Source of the DNA: a virus
Virus record (IMG/VR): IMGVR_UViG_3300017957_001821
Coordinates: 1 to 30,816 of that record
DNA: 30,816 nt
Direction: 5' to 3' (one strand)
This document shows positions 18,428 through 25,416 of the stretch, in pieces. Numbering within the stretch: the stretch's first letter is position 1; each line of letters opens with the position of its first letter. The notes below the pieces were generated by a model. The model saw only the letters and a list, made by a program, of their open reading frames with translations, searched no databases and was not told where the DNA came from. The position numbers were made by a program, and so were the translations under genes.

Positions 18428-18446
18428 GTGTGCCGAAGGCACACAA
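18426..18446 (+). repeat. Perfect inverted repeat in the divergent control region
   Basis: TTGTGTGCC and GGCACACAA form a 9-bp perfect palindrome around GAA. It lies just upstream of the leftward TATA box, so it is more likely a protein binding site for the divergent promoters than a terminator; no T-tract follows. Confidence 0.6.
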
Positions 18447-18523
18447 CCCCAAAGAATCAAACGAACAGGGGTGCTGAAAGACATACACTTTGGTCAATAT
18501 GTGTGTGTTCTAAGGAAGGTGCA

Positions 18524-18536
18524 ATTCCAATCATTT
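18524..18536 (+). repeat. 13-bp direct repeat, copy 2
   Basis: Second exact copy of ATTCCAATCATTT, 109 nt from the first and 5 nt before the doublet promoter at 18541. Confidence 0.6.
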
Positions 18537-18540
18537 AGGA

Positions 18541-18566
18541 CATTGATGAAGCAAAGCATTGATAAG
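18541..18566 (+). promoter_or_regulatory. Doublet promoter for the gene at 18588
   Basis: CATTGATGA (18541-18549) and CATTGATAAG (18557-18566) are 16 nt apart, with AGCAAAG between them. The second copy starts 31 nt before ATG 18588. Compared with the other doublets, the second box ends in AAG rather than ATA, as it also does at 21002. Confidence 0.7.
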
Positions 18567-18587
18567 GTAGTGTGTGCTGGGCAGGGC

Positions 18588-18932
18588 ATGACCAGCCAAC
18601 ACGGTGAGAAGTCGTATCACACGACTACGACCAAAACCCCGAAGGGTGATGTGTCGTATGGTCGCATCAAGTTCGCTGACTGCGTTCACCACTACACCCT
18701 CAAAGACCAATACCACACTTTTGTCGTTGAAATCTATGACCTCAAGGGCAACCTCATCACGATAGGCGATGAAATGGACATCATGCCCAAAGAACGCCAC
18801 CAGCACCGACCAACACGAAGCCATGCAATCATGATGGCGAAGTCAATGGTGGAATATCACCTCAATGACGATTATCCTCTTTGGACACCAAGCGGTTGGA
18901 CAACCGACCCAACGGCATACGGAATTGAATGA
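18588..18932 (+). CDS. Unknown protein, 114 aa, first gene of the rightward early-type operon
   Basis: ATG 18588 (MTSQHGEKSYHTTT) is set by the doublet promoter 31 nt upstream; the open frame extends further 5' but without support. The protein is rich in His, Thr and Tyr. It has a beta-strand pair around a turn (FVVEIYDLKGNLITIGDEMD) and a His/Arg patch (KERHQHRPTRSH) followed by a helix. No family was recognised. It opens an operon with a 94-residue basic protein and the XPD-like helicase. Confidence 0.65.
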   Translation: MTSQHGEKSYHTTTTKTPKGDVSYGRIKFADCVHHYTLKDQYHTFVVEIYDLKGNLITIGDEMDIMPKERHQHRPTRSHAIMMAKSMVEYHLNDDYPLWTPSGWTTDPTAYGIE

Positions 18933-18945
18933 AGGAGATGAGAAC

Positions 18946-19230
18946 ATGGGCAAGACGCACAGGTATCACGGAAGGGAAAATGGAAATGATGCGAAGTTCC
19001 ACCGATGGTGGCGAAAGGTTGAGGGGCGGGTCTTCCGAAAGGACAACGACCGAATCCGAACTGCCCAACACGCATCTGCGACCGCGAACGAGGAAGGAAT
19101 CCGACTCAAGAGCCGAAACCTCCGTGTGCCTCGCAGACCAAAGACTCACGGCTACGGCTTTACGCCACACCCGTTCCCCCTTGACCAATACGCAGATGGC
19201 TGTTTGATAACGGTGGGCGAACCTCGCTGA
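18946..19230 (+). CDS. Small basic protein, 94 aa, unknown
   Basis: ATG 18946 (MGKTHRYHGRENGND) follows an excellent Shine-Dalgarno GGAGATGA 5-7 nt upstream, which decides the start. The protein is strongly basic (WWRKVEGRVFRKDNDRIR; KSRNLRVPRRPKTHGYG), has a short C-terminal hydrophobic end, and could bind nucleic acid. A competing frame (18929-19207) also covers this stretch, but it lacks a Shine-Dalgarno site and has unnatural Ser/Thr/Arg composition. It lies 13 nt after the previous gene and 3 nt before the helicase, so co-transcription is likely. Confidence 0.65.
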   Translation: MGKTHRYHGRENGNDAKFHRWWRKVEGRVFRKDNDRIRTAQHASATANEEGIRLKSRNLRVPRRPKTHGYGFTPHPFPLDQYADGCLITVGEPR

Positions 19231-19233
19231 CAC

Positions 19234-20985
19234 ATGGCGGTCGTGCAAATCAACATTCCGAGCAAGGCGACCTTGCCGAATGAGTGGGAAAAAATCCGAC
19301 CTCACTTCCCCCTGCCCTCGCCACGAAGGTATCAAGACGATGCCCTCTCGGTCGTGTGGTGGGCGTTGGACAACGATGACTTTGACAATGTGGTGATTGA
19401 AGCACCGACAGGAATCGGCAAGTCAGCGATTGCGATGACGGTGCAAGCACGATTTCAGTCAGCATATTTGCTGTCCCCATCGCTCGGACTGACCGACCAA
19501 TATAAACGGGACTACGGCTCGGTTCTCAAAGAGGTTCGTGGTCGTGGGAACTTTCCATGCTGGGTGCGTGAAGGCACAGCAACCAACGCGCCCTGCTATT
19601 CGGCCAAGAGCAAGCAGAAGTGCGTTCATGCGAAGGAAGCCGACCCCTGCCCGTATTATGCACAGAAGTTTGAGGCGAGGGATGCGAGGCTCACGCTGTC
19701 CAATCCATCGTATCTGTTCCGTGTGATTCAATCGCCCGATGGGACATTTGACCAGCGGGACTTCGCCATCATTGACGAGGCTCACCAATTAGAACCGTTC
19801 TTCATGGACTTGATGGAAGTCGTCATCAACCACGCTGACTTCACCAGCGTCTTCGGGGCGCGCTATCCGTTCCCCATGCACTATCACCCAGCCGATTGGA
19901 AGGATTCGGTCAGCAAACTCTTGGAGGGCGCGATGGGAACATTGGAGAAGGCTGAATCGGACAAAGACGAGAATGTGATTGATGCGATGCGAACCATCAT
20001 TGACAAATGTGCGACCTTGCTGGAACTGCTGGAGAATCCAAACGATGTGGTTATTGAGTCCGATACGGACAAACGAGGCAAGCAACGGATGGTGGCGAAA
20101 CCTGTCCGAGTGAACAAAATCGCGCCCGACCGATTGGAAGCAATATCGCGAAAGCGGATTCTGCTGTCAGCCACCATCTTGGACATTGACACATACCTCA
20201 AGTCGCTGGGGCTGGAGAATCACAAAACGCTGTATGTGAAAATCACGCAATCACCCTTCCCGAAGGAGAACTTCAATGTGTATGTCGCGCCCTGCGGGGA
20301 GATGTCATACAGCCGAAGGGAGAAGTCCCTGCCTCGTCAAATCAAAGCCATCTCCGCCATCATGGAACGATTCCCGAACAAGCGGGGAGTCATCCTCCCT
20401 CACACCCACGCCATTCGCAAGACCATCGTGGAGGGTCTGCAAGCGAGAGGATTGGGCGACCGCATCATCACCCACGACAGCAACGGAATCGGGCGACAAC
20501 ACGCCCTTGACGAGTTCTTTTCATCCAAGCGAGATGACTTGGTGCTTATCTCCACCTATGTGGGCGAGGGCTTTGACTTCAAAGGTCGGCTGGCGGAATG
20601 GCTGGTCATCTCCAAAGTCCCGTTCCCGTTCACGCCCGACCCTCAAATCGCACAGCGAATGGAACAGGATGAACACCAATGGCGAAGGGAACACGAAGGC
20701 ACACCAGCGTGTCCGTATATGCCTCCGAACAAATACAGCGGGAATCTGTGTTCAAACCGCTGGGGATGCAACCAGCCGTGTCAAAATTGGTTCAACCTCC
20801 AAGTCGCCCTGCGACTGATTCAAGGGGCAGGGAGAATCAACAGAACGCCCGATGATGTCGGCCACCTGTTCATCTTGGATGGGTCGTTCCAGCGATATTT
20901 CAACACGAATGCTCACCTATTCCCTGCGTGGTTTCACAACGCCAAACAGGATGCACCGTCATGGTTGAAAAGACACTTGAAATGA
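19234..20985 (+). CDS. XPD/Rad3/DinG-like superfamily 2 Fe-S helicase
   Basis: A 583-residue helicase that should unwind DNA 5' to 3' using ATP. Visible motifs are Walker A APTGIGKS (57-64), DEAH box (181-184), SAT motif (LSAT, 311-314), GEGFDF (444-449) and motif VI QGAGRINR (530-537). Four cysteines between motifs I and II (C109, C121, C130, C139) fit the 4Fe-4S cluster of the XPD/DinG family. A second cysteine set, C493, C506, C512 and C516, lies between motifs V and VI and is not part of the usual family layout. The length is close to archaeal XPD (about 550). It follows the basic 94-residue gene and probably serves replication, repair or transcription-coupled roles for the virus. Confidence 0.9.
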   Translation: MAVVQINIPSKATLPNEWEKIRPHFPLPSPRRYQDDALSVVWWALDNDDFDNVVIEAPTGIGKSAIAMTVQARFQSAYLLSPSLGLTDQYKRDYGSVLKEVRGRGNFPCWVREGTATNAPCYSAKSKQKCVHAKEADPCPYYAQKFEARDARLTLSNPSYLFRVIQSPDGTFDQRDFAIIDEAHQLEPFFMDLMEVVINHADFTSVFGARYPFPMHYHPADWKDSVSKLLEGAMGTLEKAESDKDENVIDAMRTIIDKCATLLELLENPNDVVIESDTDKRGKQRMVAKPVRVNKIAPDRLEAISRKRILLSATILDIDTYLKSLGLENHKTLYVKITQSPFPKENFNVYVAPCGEMSYSRREKSLPRQIKAISAIMERFPNKRGVILPHTHAIRKTIVEGLQARGLGDRIITHDSNGIGRQHALDEFFSSKRDDLVLISTYVGEGFDFKGRLAEWLVISKVPFPFTPDPQIAQRMEQDEHQWRREHEGTPACPYMPPNKYSGNLCSNRWGCNQPCQNWFNLQVALRLIQGAGRINRTPDDVGHLFILDGSFQRYFNTNAHLFPAWFHNAKQDAPSWLKRHLK

Positions 20986-21011
20986 CATTGATACAGCGAA
21001 GCATTGATAAG
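20986..21011 (+). promoter_or_regulatory. Doublet promoter for the gene at 21046
   Basis: CATTGATAC (20986-20994) starts one base after the helicase stop, and CATTGATAAG (21002-21011) follows 16 nt later with AGCGAAG between. It is 44 nt from the second box to ATG 21046, longer than at the other doublets; ATG 21022 is only 20 nt away, too close for transcription to include it. Confidence 0.65.
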
Positions 21012-21045
21012 GGGGTTTTGCATGGGAGGGTTGAGGCGAACCAAT

Positions 21046-21225
21046 ATGTTCCGAGCAGACGCAATCATGGAAGAGATTTTGACCTTGCAGAAGAAACTTG
21101 ACACTTGCACCCGCAGTCAAGCACACTCCATCTGCAAGAAAATCACGAAACTTGAAGCCGAATACGACCGCTTGACCGCATCCCCATTTGAGATGCTGTT
21201 GAAGAAACAAAAGGAGATGAACTGA
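21046..21225 (+). CDS. Small helical protein, 59 aa, unknown
   Basis: The ATG at 21046 (MFRADAIMEEIL) is preferred over ATG 21022, because the latter lies only 20 nt from the TATA-like box and a GAGG Shine-Dalgarno at 21033-21036 serves 21046. The protein is an almost continuous helix with heptad-like Leu/Ile spacing (ILTLQKKLDTCTRSQAH; CKKITKLEAEYDRL), probably a coiled coil. It ends in TGA directly followed by the next ATG and carries that gene's GGAGATGA Shine-Dalgarno in its last codons. No family was recognised. Confidence 0.6.
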   Translation: MFRADAIMEEILTLQKKLDTCTRSQAHSICKKITKLEAEYDRLTASPFEMLLKKQKEMN

Positions 21226-21525
21226 ATGACCGCACCGATTTACATTGAATACGGCGACTGCGACGAGAACCTTGAGAGGTTTGACAGCATCGTGCAAGCA
21301 ACCAAGCGAGCGAAGGATTTGAAGGCACAGGGACACGCCCGTGTTTGCATTTTCAACGAGAGCGATTCCCACTACACCGATTGGTGTGCAACCGTTGTCA
21401 TCCGTGAGGATGGTTTGGTTGAACTCAACCACTTCAACGACATGAGCAAATCGCTCTATGAATCCGACTACGCCAACCACATGGCTAAGGCCATTGACTT
21501 TGTTATCAATCGGGGGATGAACTGA
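21226..21525 (+). CDS. Unknown protein, 99 aa
   Basis: The ATG at 21226 directly follows the previous stop (TGAATG), with GGAGATGA upstream. It has mixed alpha/beta character: a strand (IYIEYGDCDENLERFDSIV), a helix (QATKRAKDLKAQG), strands (ARVCIFNESD; CATVVIREDGLVELNHF) and a final helix. The length and pattern suggest a single small domain. No family was recognised. It is tightly coupled to the following 363-residue gene (TGAATG again). Confidence 0.6.
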   Translation: MTAPIYIEYGDCDENLERFDSIVQATKRAKDLKAQGHARVCIFNESDSHYTDWCATVVIREDGLVELNHFNDMSKSLYESDYANHMAKAIDFVINRGMN

Positions 21526-22617
21526 ATGACGAATGAAATCCTAAGACGACAGGCAATCCGCTGGAAGAAGCAAGAGGCGAAGGGCGAGATGCCCTCCGAA
21601 CTGTATGACGCACTCTCCGAAGGCACAGCCTCCGCGTACGAGAAGCGAATCGTTGTGAACCTCGCCAAAATCTCACGCATCGTGTCCGACACGGGCGCGA
21701 TTCGCCCGTATTCCGAGTTCAGCAAGGATTGGAACTACGAGGGCTCGGTGTATGGACACACCGACAATTGCGAACTGTGCGGTGCATCCATCAAGGAGAA
21801 CTGCAAACTCAAGAATGACGACACAGGCGACCAAATCCTCATCGGGAATGTGTGCGTGTATCGCTACATTGAGATTCGTGATTCGCTCGGTCGTGTGCTG
21901 TCGGATGAAGAAAAGAAGGAGTTCTTGAAGTCCGAGATGACCGAAGCCAAGAAGGAGTTCCTTCGGGCTGACTTCGCCACGCGATTCCCAACGGCACTTG
22001 CTGACCTTCAACGCTGGAAGCCGTTCATGACACGCAAGTGGTCGCCACACGCATCGCTATACCGCACAGTCGTCAAGAGGCTGGCTACACACGGCTATTT
22101 GGGTGCGAAGACCATGAAGGCGTGGGAAGACTTCTGCCTCAACGCTGAACAGGAGATGCAAGCATGGGAACGAAGGAACGAATTAGTCGCTCTCCAGCGA
22201 CACGCTAACCTTGAGGCTGACATTGAACGCAAGAAGGCGTTCCTCGCTCAAATCAACGAGAAGCGAAACCAATTCAACCGTGAGGCTGACGAGTGGCGAG
22301 AATCCGTCAAGGACTTGGAACTCAACCGCTGGGAACGGGACATGGTGAGCCGTGTAGCAACCAAAATCAGCACATCGGGCAAGGATTCGTTGGTCGGTGG
22401 CTATCTCCGATTCACACAGGAGTGCAAGGCTCGCACCAACATCAACAGCGATGACCTGCCTCCTGTCGCAGTCAAACTCCAAGCCCGTCTTGATGACGGC
22501 TCGCTCAACGAGTGGGAACAGTCCTTCGTGGCTTCTGTGATTCCTCGCATCGCTACGGGTCGCTCGCTGTCCAGCAAGCAACAGCAGGTCGTGGACAGGC
22601 TCTTGAAGAAGGTGTGA
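21526..22617 (+). CDS. Cys-motif protein with coiled coil and internal repeats, unknown role
   Basis: A 363-residue protein whose ATG abuts the previous stop. Residues 81-110 hold NCELCG…C93…TGDQILIGNVC, that is C82, C85, C93 and C110 around a Leu-x-Asn…TG…IG core. This type of motif recurs in uncharacterised phage proteins and probably binds zinc. Residues about 200-275 are a charged coiled coil (NLEADIERKKAFLAQINEKR). Two similar units follow: LNRWERDMVSRVATKI at 266-281 and LNEWEQSFVASVIPRI at 327-342, the second leading into SLSSKQQQVVDRLLKK. DNA or protein binding is possible, but I cannot assign a function. It lies in the early-type operon starting at 21046. Confidence 0.65.
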   Translation: MTNEILRRQAIRWKKQEAKGEMPSELYDALSEGTASAYEKRIVVNLAKISRIVSDTGAIRPYSEFSKDWNYEGSVYGHTDNCELCGASIKENCKLKNDDTGDQILIGNVCVYRYIEIRDSLGRVLSDEEKKEFLKSEMTEAKKEFLRADFATRFPTALADLQRWKPFMTRKWSPHASLYRTVVKRLATHGYLGAKTMKAWEDFCLNAEQEMQAWERRNELVALQRHANLEADIERKKAFLAQINEKRNQFNREADEWRESVKDLELNRWERDMVSRVATKISTSGKDSLVGGYLRFTQECKARTNINSDDLPPVAVKLQARLDDGSLNEWEQSFVASVIPRIATGRSLSSKQQQVVDRLLKKV

Positions 22618-22622
22618 GCATC

Positions 22623-22886
22623 ATGGAACGAGAACCCCACTATCCCAGCCATGTCGTTGCACCAGCATTGGATGGCTCAACGGGCGCGGTCAAGGAAGTC
22701 ATCCAAGTCATCCAAAACCAAACCTGTCGGAAGTGCGGTGAACAGGGTCAGCACATCGTTGCCTTCGTATTGAAGCCAATAGAGTCCTATCCCAACCATG
22801 TCATCTGTCATCAAGGCTGTTCGGCTCATTGGTCAATGCGTGAAATCGGTTTCTTGGACATCGCTGGCTCATCCGAATCGGAGTGA
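22623..22886 (+). CDS. Small zinc-finger-like protein, 87 aa
   Basis: ATG 22623 (MEREPHYPSHVV) starts 5 nt after the previous stop. Earlier in-frame starts would overlap the 363-residue gene widely and are less likely. A CRKCGEQGQH motif, then HVICHQGCSAHW, gives two Cys pairs plus His, consistent with a small zinc-binding domain. It ends 14 nt before the next doublet promoter region begins. The role is unknown; it could be regulatory or structural. Confidence 0.6.
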   Translation: MEREPHYPSHVVAPALDGSTGAVKEVIQVIQNQTCRKCGEQGQHIVAFVLKPIESYPNHVICHQGCSAHWSMREIGFLDIAGSSESE

Positions 22887-22900
22887 AAAGTGGTCAAAAC

Positions 22901-22928
22901 CATTGATATTCTGCAAAGCATTGATATA
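22901..22928 (+). promoter_or_regulatory. Doublet promoter for the gene at 22951
   Basis: CATTGATAT (22901-22909) and CATTGATATA (22919-22928) are 18 nt apart, with GCAAAG before the second copy and CCCC after it. The second copy starts 32 nt before ATG 22951. This and the copy at 8267 are the closest matches to the shared doublet. Confidence 0.8.
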
Positions 22929-22950
22929 CCCCCGCTTGCTACCATTGACC

Positions 22951-23331
22951 ATGACCCAAGCACAAAACCATGACGGACACTACCTTGACCTCATCACCCA
23001 CAAGGGACTTGACCACTTCGTTTGGAAGAACAAGGAACACAAAATTGTCGCTCACGACAAGCACATCGTTGGTCATGTGTTCCAAAGCGGAACGGTCAAA
23101 ATCCACGCTCGCTCTTGCCGAGCCGTCAAAATGGAACGCCGAGGAACTGCCCCTCGCTGTCAGCGTGAAGGGAATGTGGACTATGTGTTTCACGGCATGA
23201 CCGTTGCCGAGATTGCACACGAACACTTCCAAGACATCATCAGCGAGAACATGACCGCAGAAGAAGCAATCGGATTCATGGACAAAGAAGCCGTGTGCAA
23301 TTGTGTTCGCAAGCACTACAACATGGCTTGA
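22951..23331 (+). CDS. Unknown His-rich protein, 126 aa
   Basis: The ATG at 22951 (MTQAQNHDGHYLDLITH) is fixed by the doublet promoter 32 nt upstream; a longer in-frame reading to 22798 would run over the promoter and the previous gene. The N-terminal half is rich in His and Lys with strands (HKIVAHDKHIVGHVFQSGTV), and a basic Cys segment follows (ARSCRAVKMERRGTAPRCQR). The C-terminal half is helical (MTVAEIAHEHFQDIISENM) and ends in a CNC motif. Metal or nucleic-acid binding is possible, but no family was recognised. Confidence 0.65.
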   Translation: MTQAQNHDGHYLDLITHKGLDHFVWKNKEHKIVAHDKHIVGHVFQSGTVKIHARSCRAVKMERRGTAPRCQREGNVDYVFHGMTVAEIAHEHFQDIISENMTAEEAIGFMDKEAVCNCVRKHYNMA

Positions 23332-23341
23332 GCCCACACCG

Positions 23342-23358
23342 ACTTCATAATGGTGGGG
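23342..23358 (+). promoter_or_regulatory. Single-box promoter for the AAA+ ATPase gene
   Basis: ACTTCATAATGGTGGGG lies 33 nt before ATG 23375 and matches the boxes before the SSB, Sak4-like and clamp genes (YTTSATAANGGTGGG). Its 3' part forms the left arm of a hairpin. Confidence 0.65.
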
Positions 23359-23370
23359 CGACTCCCCACC
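23352..23370 (+). repeat. GC-rich hairpin just before ATG 23375
   Basis: GGTGGGG and CCCCACC form a 7-bp perfect stem with loop CGACT. It sits between the TATA-like box and ATG 23375. A similar hairpin lies directly before the clamp gene. Confidence 0.6.
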
Positions 23371-23374
23371 AGCC

Positions 23375-25405
23375 ATGAGTGAGAGCGAAGCACCCATTGA
23401 AGTCCGACAGTCAGCGACATCGGCACAGCGATACGAGGCGACCGTCTGTGGTCGCAACATCAACATGACCTTCCTCTCCGCTGGGAAGGGTCGCATGGAC
23501 TTCACGGTGGACTTTGATGACAAACCGCTGGGCAAGTTCAACCTGTTGAGCCAGCACTCCATCAGTCGCCTGTCCAAAGCGGTGGGCATTCCCGATTCGG
23601 AGAAGGATGACTTCAAGACAGCGATGCTTCAAGTCGGTATCTGCCTTCGTGATGGGAACTTCATCCCCGCGCCCGTTGCTGACAAAATTGAACGAGAGGC
23701 GAGCGAATACGAGGGCTTGCCTTCCTCCTTCGGTGTTATTGAGTCCGATACGATGAACCTGTTCCTCCAGCAACCGAATCTGCTTGACCGAATCAACGAG
23801 ATTCTCCACCAATCGCGCCCGACCCCGTTTGTCGGTGATGATGCGAACCTGCTCTTGACCTTCCTCGTTTTCATGTCGTGCAAGACGGACAACCCACTCA
23901 ACCTTGAGATGATTGGTGCGTCTTCCAGCGGGAAGACATACATGACGCTCACAGCACGAAACGGGATGCCCAAGTCAATGGTCATGGTCTTGGCTGGTGC
24001 ATCCAAAGAGGCACTCAAATACGACTACGATGAAGTCAGCGATGAGGGTCATTTCATCGTGAATGTTCACAACCGTTGCATCGTCATCTTGGAGAAGGAT
24101 GAATCGTTCTCATTCATCAAGCGAATGAAACCGCTGATGTCGGGCGATGATGACGAACTCGTTTGGAAGACCCCAATCAAGAACGAACTGACGGGCGAGA
24201 TTGAAACACGGGACTTCATCATTCGTGGTCGCCCATCGTTCATCACGCTGACCACACGCAATCCCAGCGAGGCTGAACAAATCACACGGCAATTGCTGAT
24301 GACACCCGATACGACACCCGACAAAGTGGAGGCTGTGGTGTCCAATTCCCTGCTGGCGAAGGCGCGCCCCGAACTGCTTCAAATCCACCCCGACTTGAAA
24401 CTGCTTCAAGCATCCATGCTCAACCTCAAGCAACACAAAGTTCGCAACATTTTCGCACCGTTGATGGCCGAGTTCTTCCCATCTCGGAACGCACAGCACC
24501 AGCGTGATATTCACAAAGTCCTGTCCATCATTGATGCGGTGGCTCTCATCCACCAGCAACAACGACCGATTCAAACCATCGGGGAAGACGAATACCTGCT
24601 GGCTTCGGTGGAAGACAATGTGATAGGGCTGTTGCTGTGCGACCTCGTTCTCCGAGCCAGCCTGTCGGGTGTTCCCGATGATTCGTGGATGGTGTTCCGC
24701 CAAATGCAAGAGATGGAAGCCAGCACACGCTCGCTGTCCGAAGACAACATTCTCCAATGGTTGCACATTCACGCCTTCTCCGTGTCCAAGAACGCCCTCC
24801 AGCAGAAGCATTTGCCCACGCTGGAGGATGCTGGCCTAATTGAAGTCAAGAGGCGTGGAGGCGGTCGTGGAGGCGGTCGCAAGACATGGGCAATCGTCAA
24901 GACGCGTACGGGCTTGATGGAAACCCACGCACTCGCACCACTCTTTGTTGAGTCTGCTCGCAGGGCGATTCCCGATTTGATGAAGGAGTTCAGCGATGTG
25001 CTGGAAACCAGCAATCCACCACAGGCTCGTATTCGCCCCAATAAGCAAGACCCGAAACTTCTCCAGCGAATCGGCTGTCCCTCCAAAGCCCAAGCACCGA
25101 TTTGGTCGGGGCTGATTCTTCCTCACTATCTCACGGAGGGGCGCGAGTCCAGCATGATTTACGACATCGTTGGCGAAACCAAGTTCCGTGATGACCTCTT
25201 CAACACCCGATGTGGATGGCTCAACAAAGGACAGGATTCTGCAACCGCTGAACTCCAAAAGAAGCGTGAAGTTCGTGAGAAGGTCAAGGAGGCTGTGCGA
25301 ACATTTTCGTTAGACAGCGAGGATGATGACGCTTGGGAATCGCTGGCTAATGCCCACCTCTCACACCTTGATGATGGCGACTCCTTTGATAAGGGTGGGG
25401 AATGA
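23375..25405 (+). CDS. AAA+ helicase-like ATPase with winged-helix C-terminus
   Basis: A 676-residue protein with Walker A GASSSGKT (181-188), Walker B-like IVILEKDE (236-243) and a sensor-1-type strand FITLTTRN (289-296), followed by helices. Residues about 455-510 look like a winged helix-turn-helix (NILQWLHIHAFSVSKNALQQ, then LEDAGLIEVKRR) with the linker RGGGRGGGR (494-502). The C-terminal 150 residues are charged. The layout, an ATPase module followed by a winged helix, recalls MCM-like or phage primase-helicase-type replicative helicases, but no primase motif is seen. It probably acts in viral DNA replication beside the SSB, Sak4-like and clamp genes. ATG 23375 fits the promoter 33 nt upstream. 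The next gene's TATA-like box lies inside its last codons (SFDKGGE). Confidence 0.75.
   Translation: MSESEAPIEVRQSATSAQRYEATVCGRNINMTFLSAGKGRMDFTVDFDDKPLGKFNLLSQHSISRLSKAVGIPDSEKDDFKTAMLQVGICLRDGNFIPAPVADKIEREASEYEGLPSSFGVIESDTMNLFLQQPNLLDRINEILHQSRPTPFVGDDANLLLTFLVFMSCKTDNPLNLEMIGASSSGKTYMTLTARNGMPKSMVMVLAGASKEALKYDYDEVSDEGHFIVNVHNRCIVILEKDESFSFIKRMKPLMSGDDDELVWKTPIKNELTGEIETRDFIIRGRPSFITLTTRNPSEAEQITRQLLMTPDTTPDKVEAVVSNSLLAKARPELLQIHPDLKLLQASMLNLKQHKVRNIFAPLMAEFFPSRNAQHQRDIHKVLSIIDAVALIHQQQRPIQTIGEDEYLLASVEDNVIGLLLCDLVLRASLSGVPDDSWMVFRQMQEMEASTRSLSEDNILQWLHIHAFSVSKNALQQKHLPTLEDAGLIEVKRRGGGRGGGRKTWAIVKTRTGLMETHALAPLFVESARRAIPDLMKEFSDVLETSNPPQARIRPNKQDPKLLQRIGCPSKAQAPIWSGLILPHYLTEGRESSMIYDIVGETKFRDDLFNTRCGWLNKGQDSATAELQKKREVREKVKEAVRTFSLDSEDDDAWESLANAHLSHLDDGDSFDKGGE
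25384..25400 (+). promoter_or_regulatory. Single-box promoter for the SSB-like gene
   Basis: CTTTGATAAGGGTGGGG starts 33 nt before ATG 25417 and lies within the last codons of the ATPase gene. It differs by only one base from the box at 26660. Confidence 0.7.
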
Positions 25406-25416
25406 ACGGTGATGAC

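Noticed and set aside
18929-19207. Alternative plus-strand frame over the 94-aa basic gene
   Set aside because: The Shine-Dalgarno GGAGATGA serves ATG 18946 in another frame, and this frame has Ser/Thr/Arg-rich, unlikely composition.
22798-22950. Upstream extension of the gene at 22951
   Set aside because: It would overlap the doublet promoter and the end of the zinc-finger gene; the promoter-based ATG is preferred.
24110-24811. 233-aa minus-strand frame inside the AAA+ ATPase gene
   Set aside because: The sense strand carries intact Walker motifs; this frame is a shadow.
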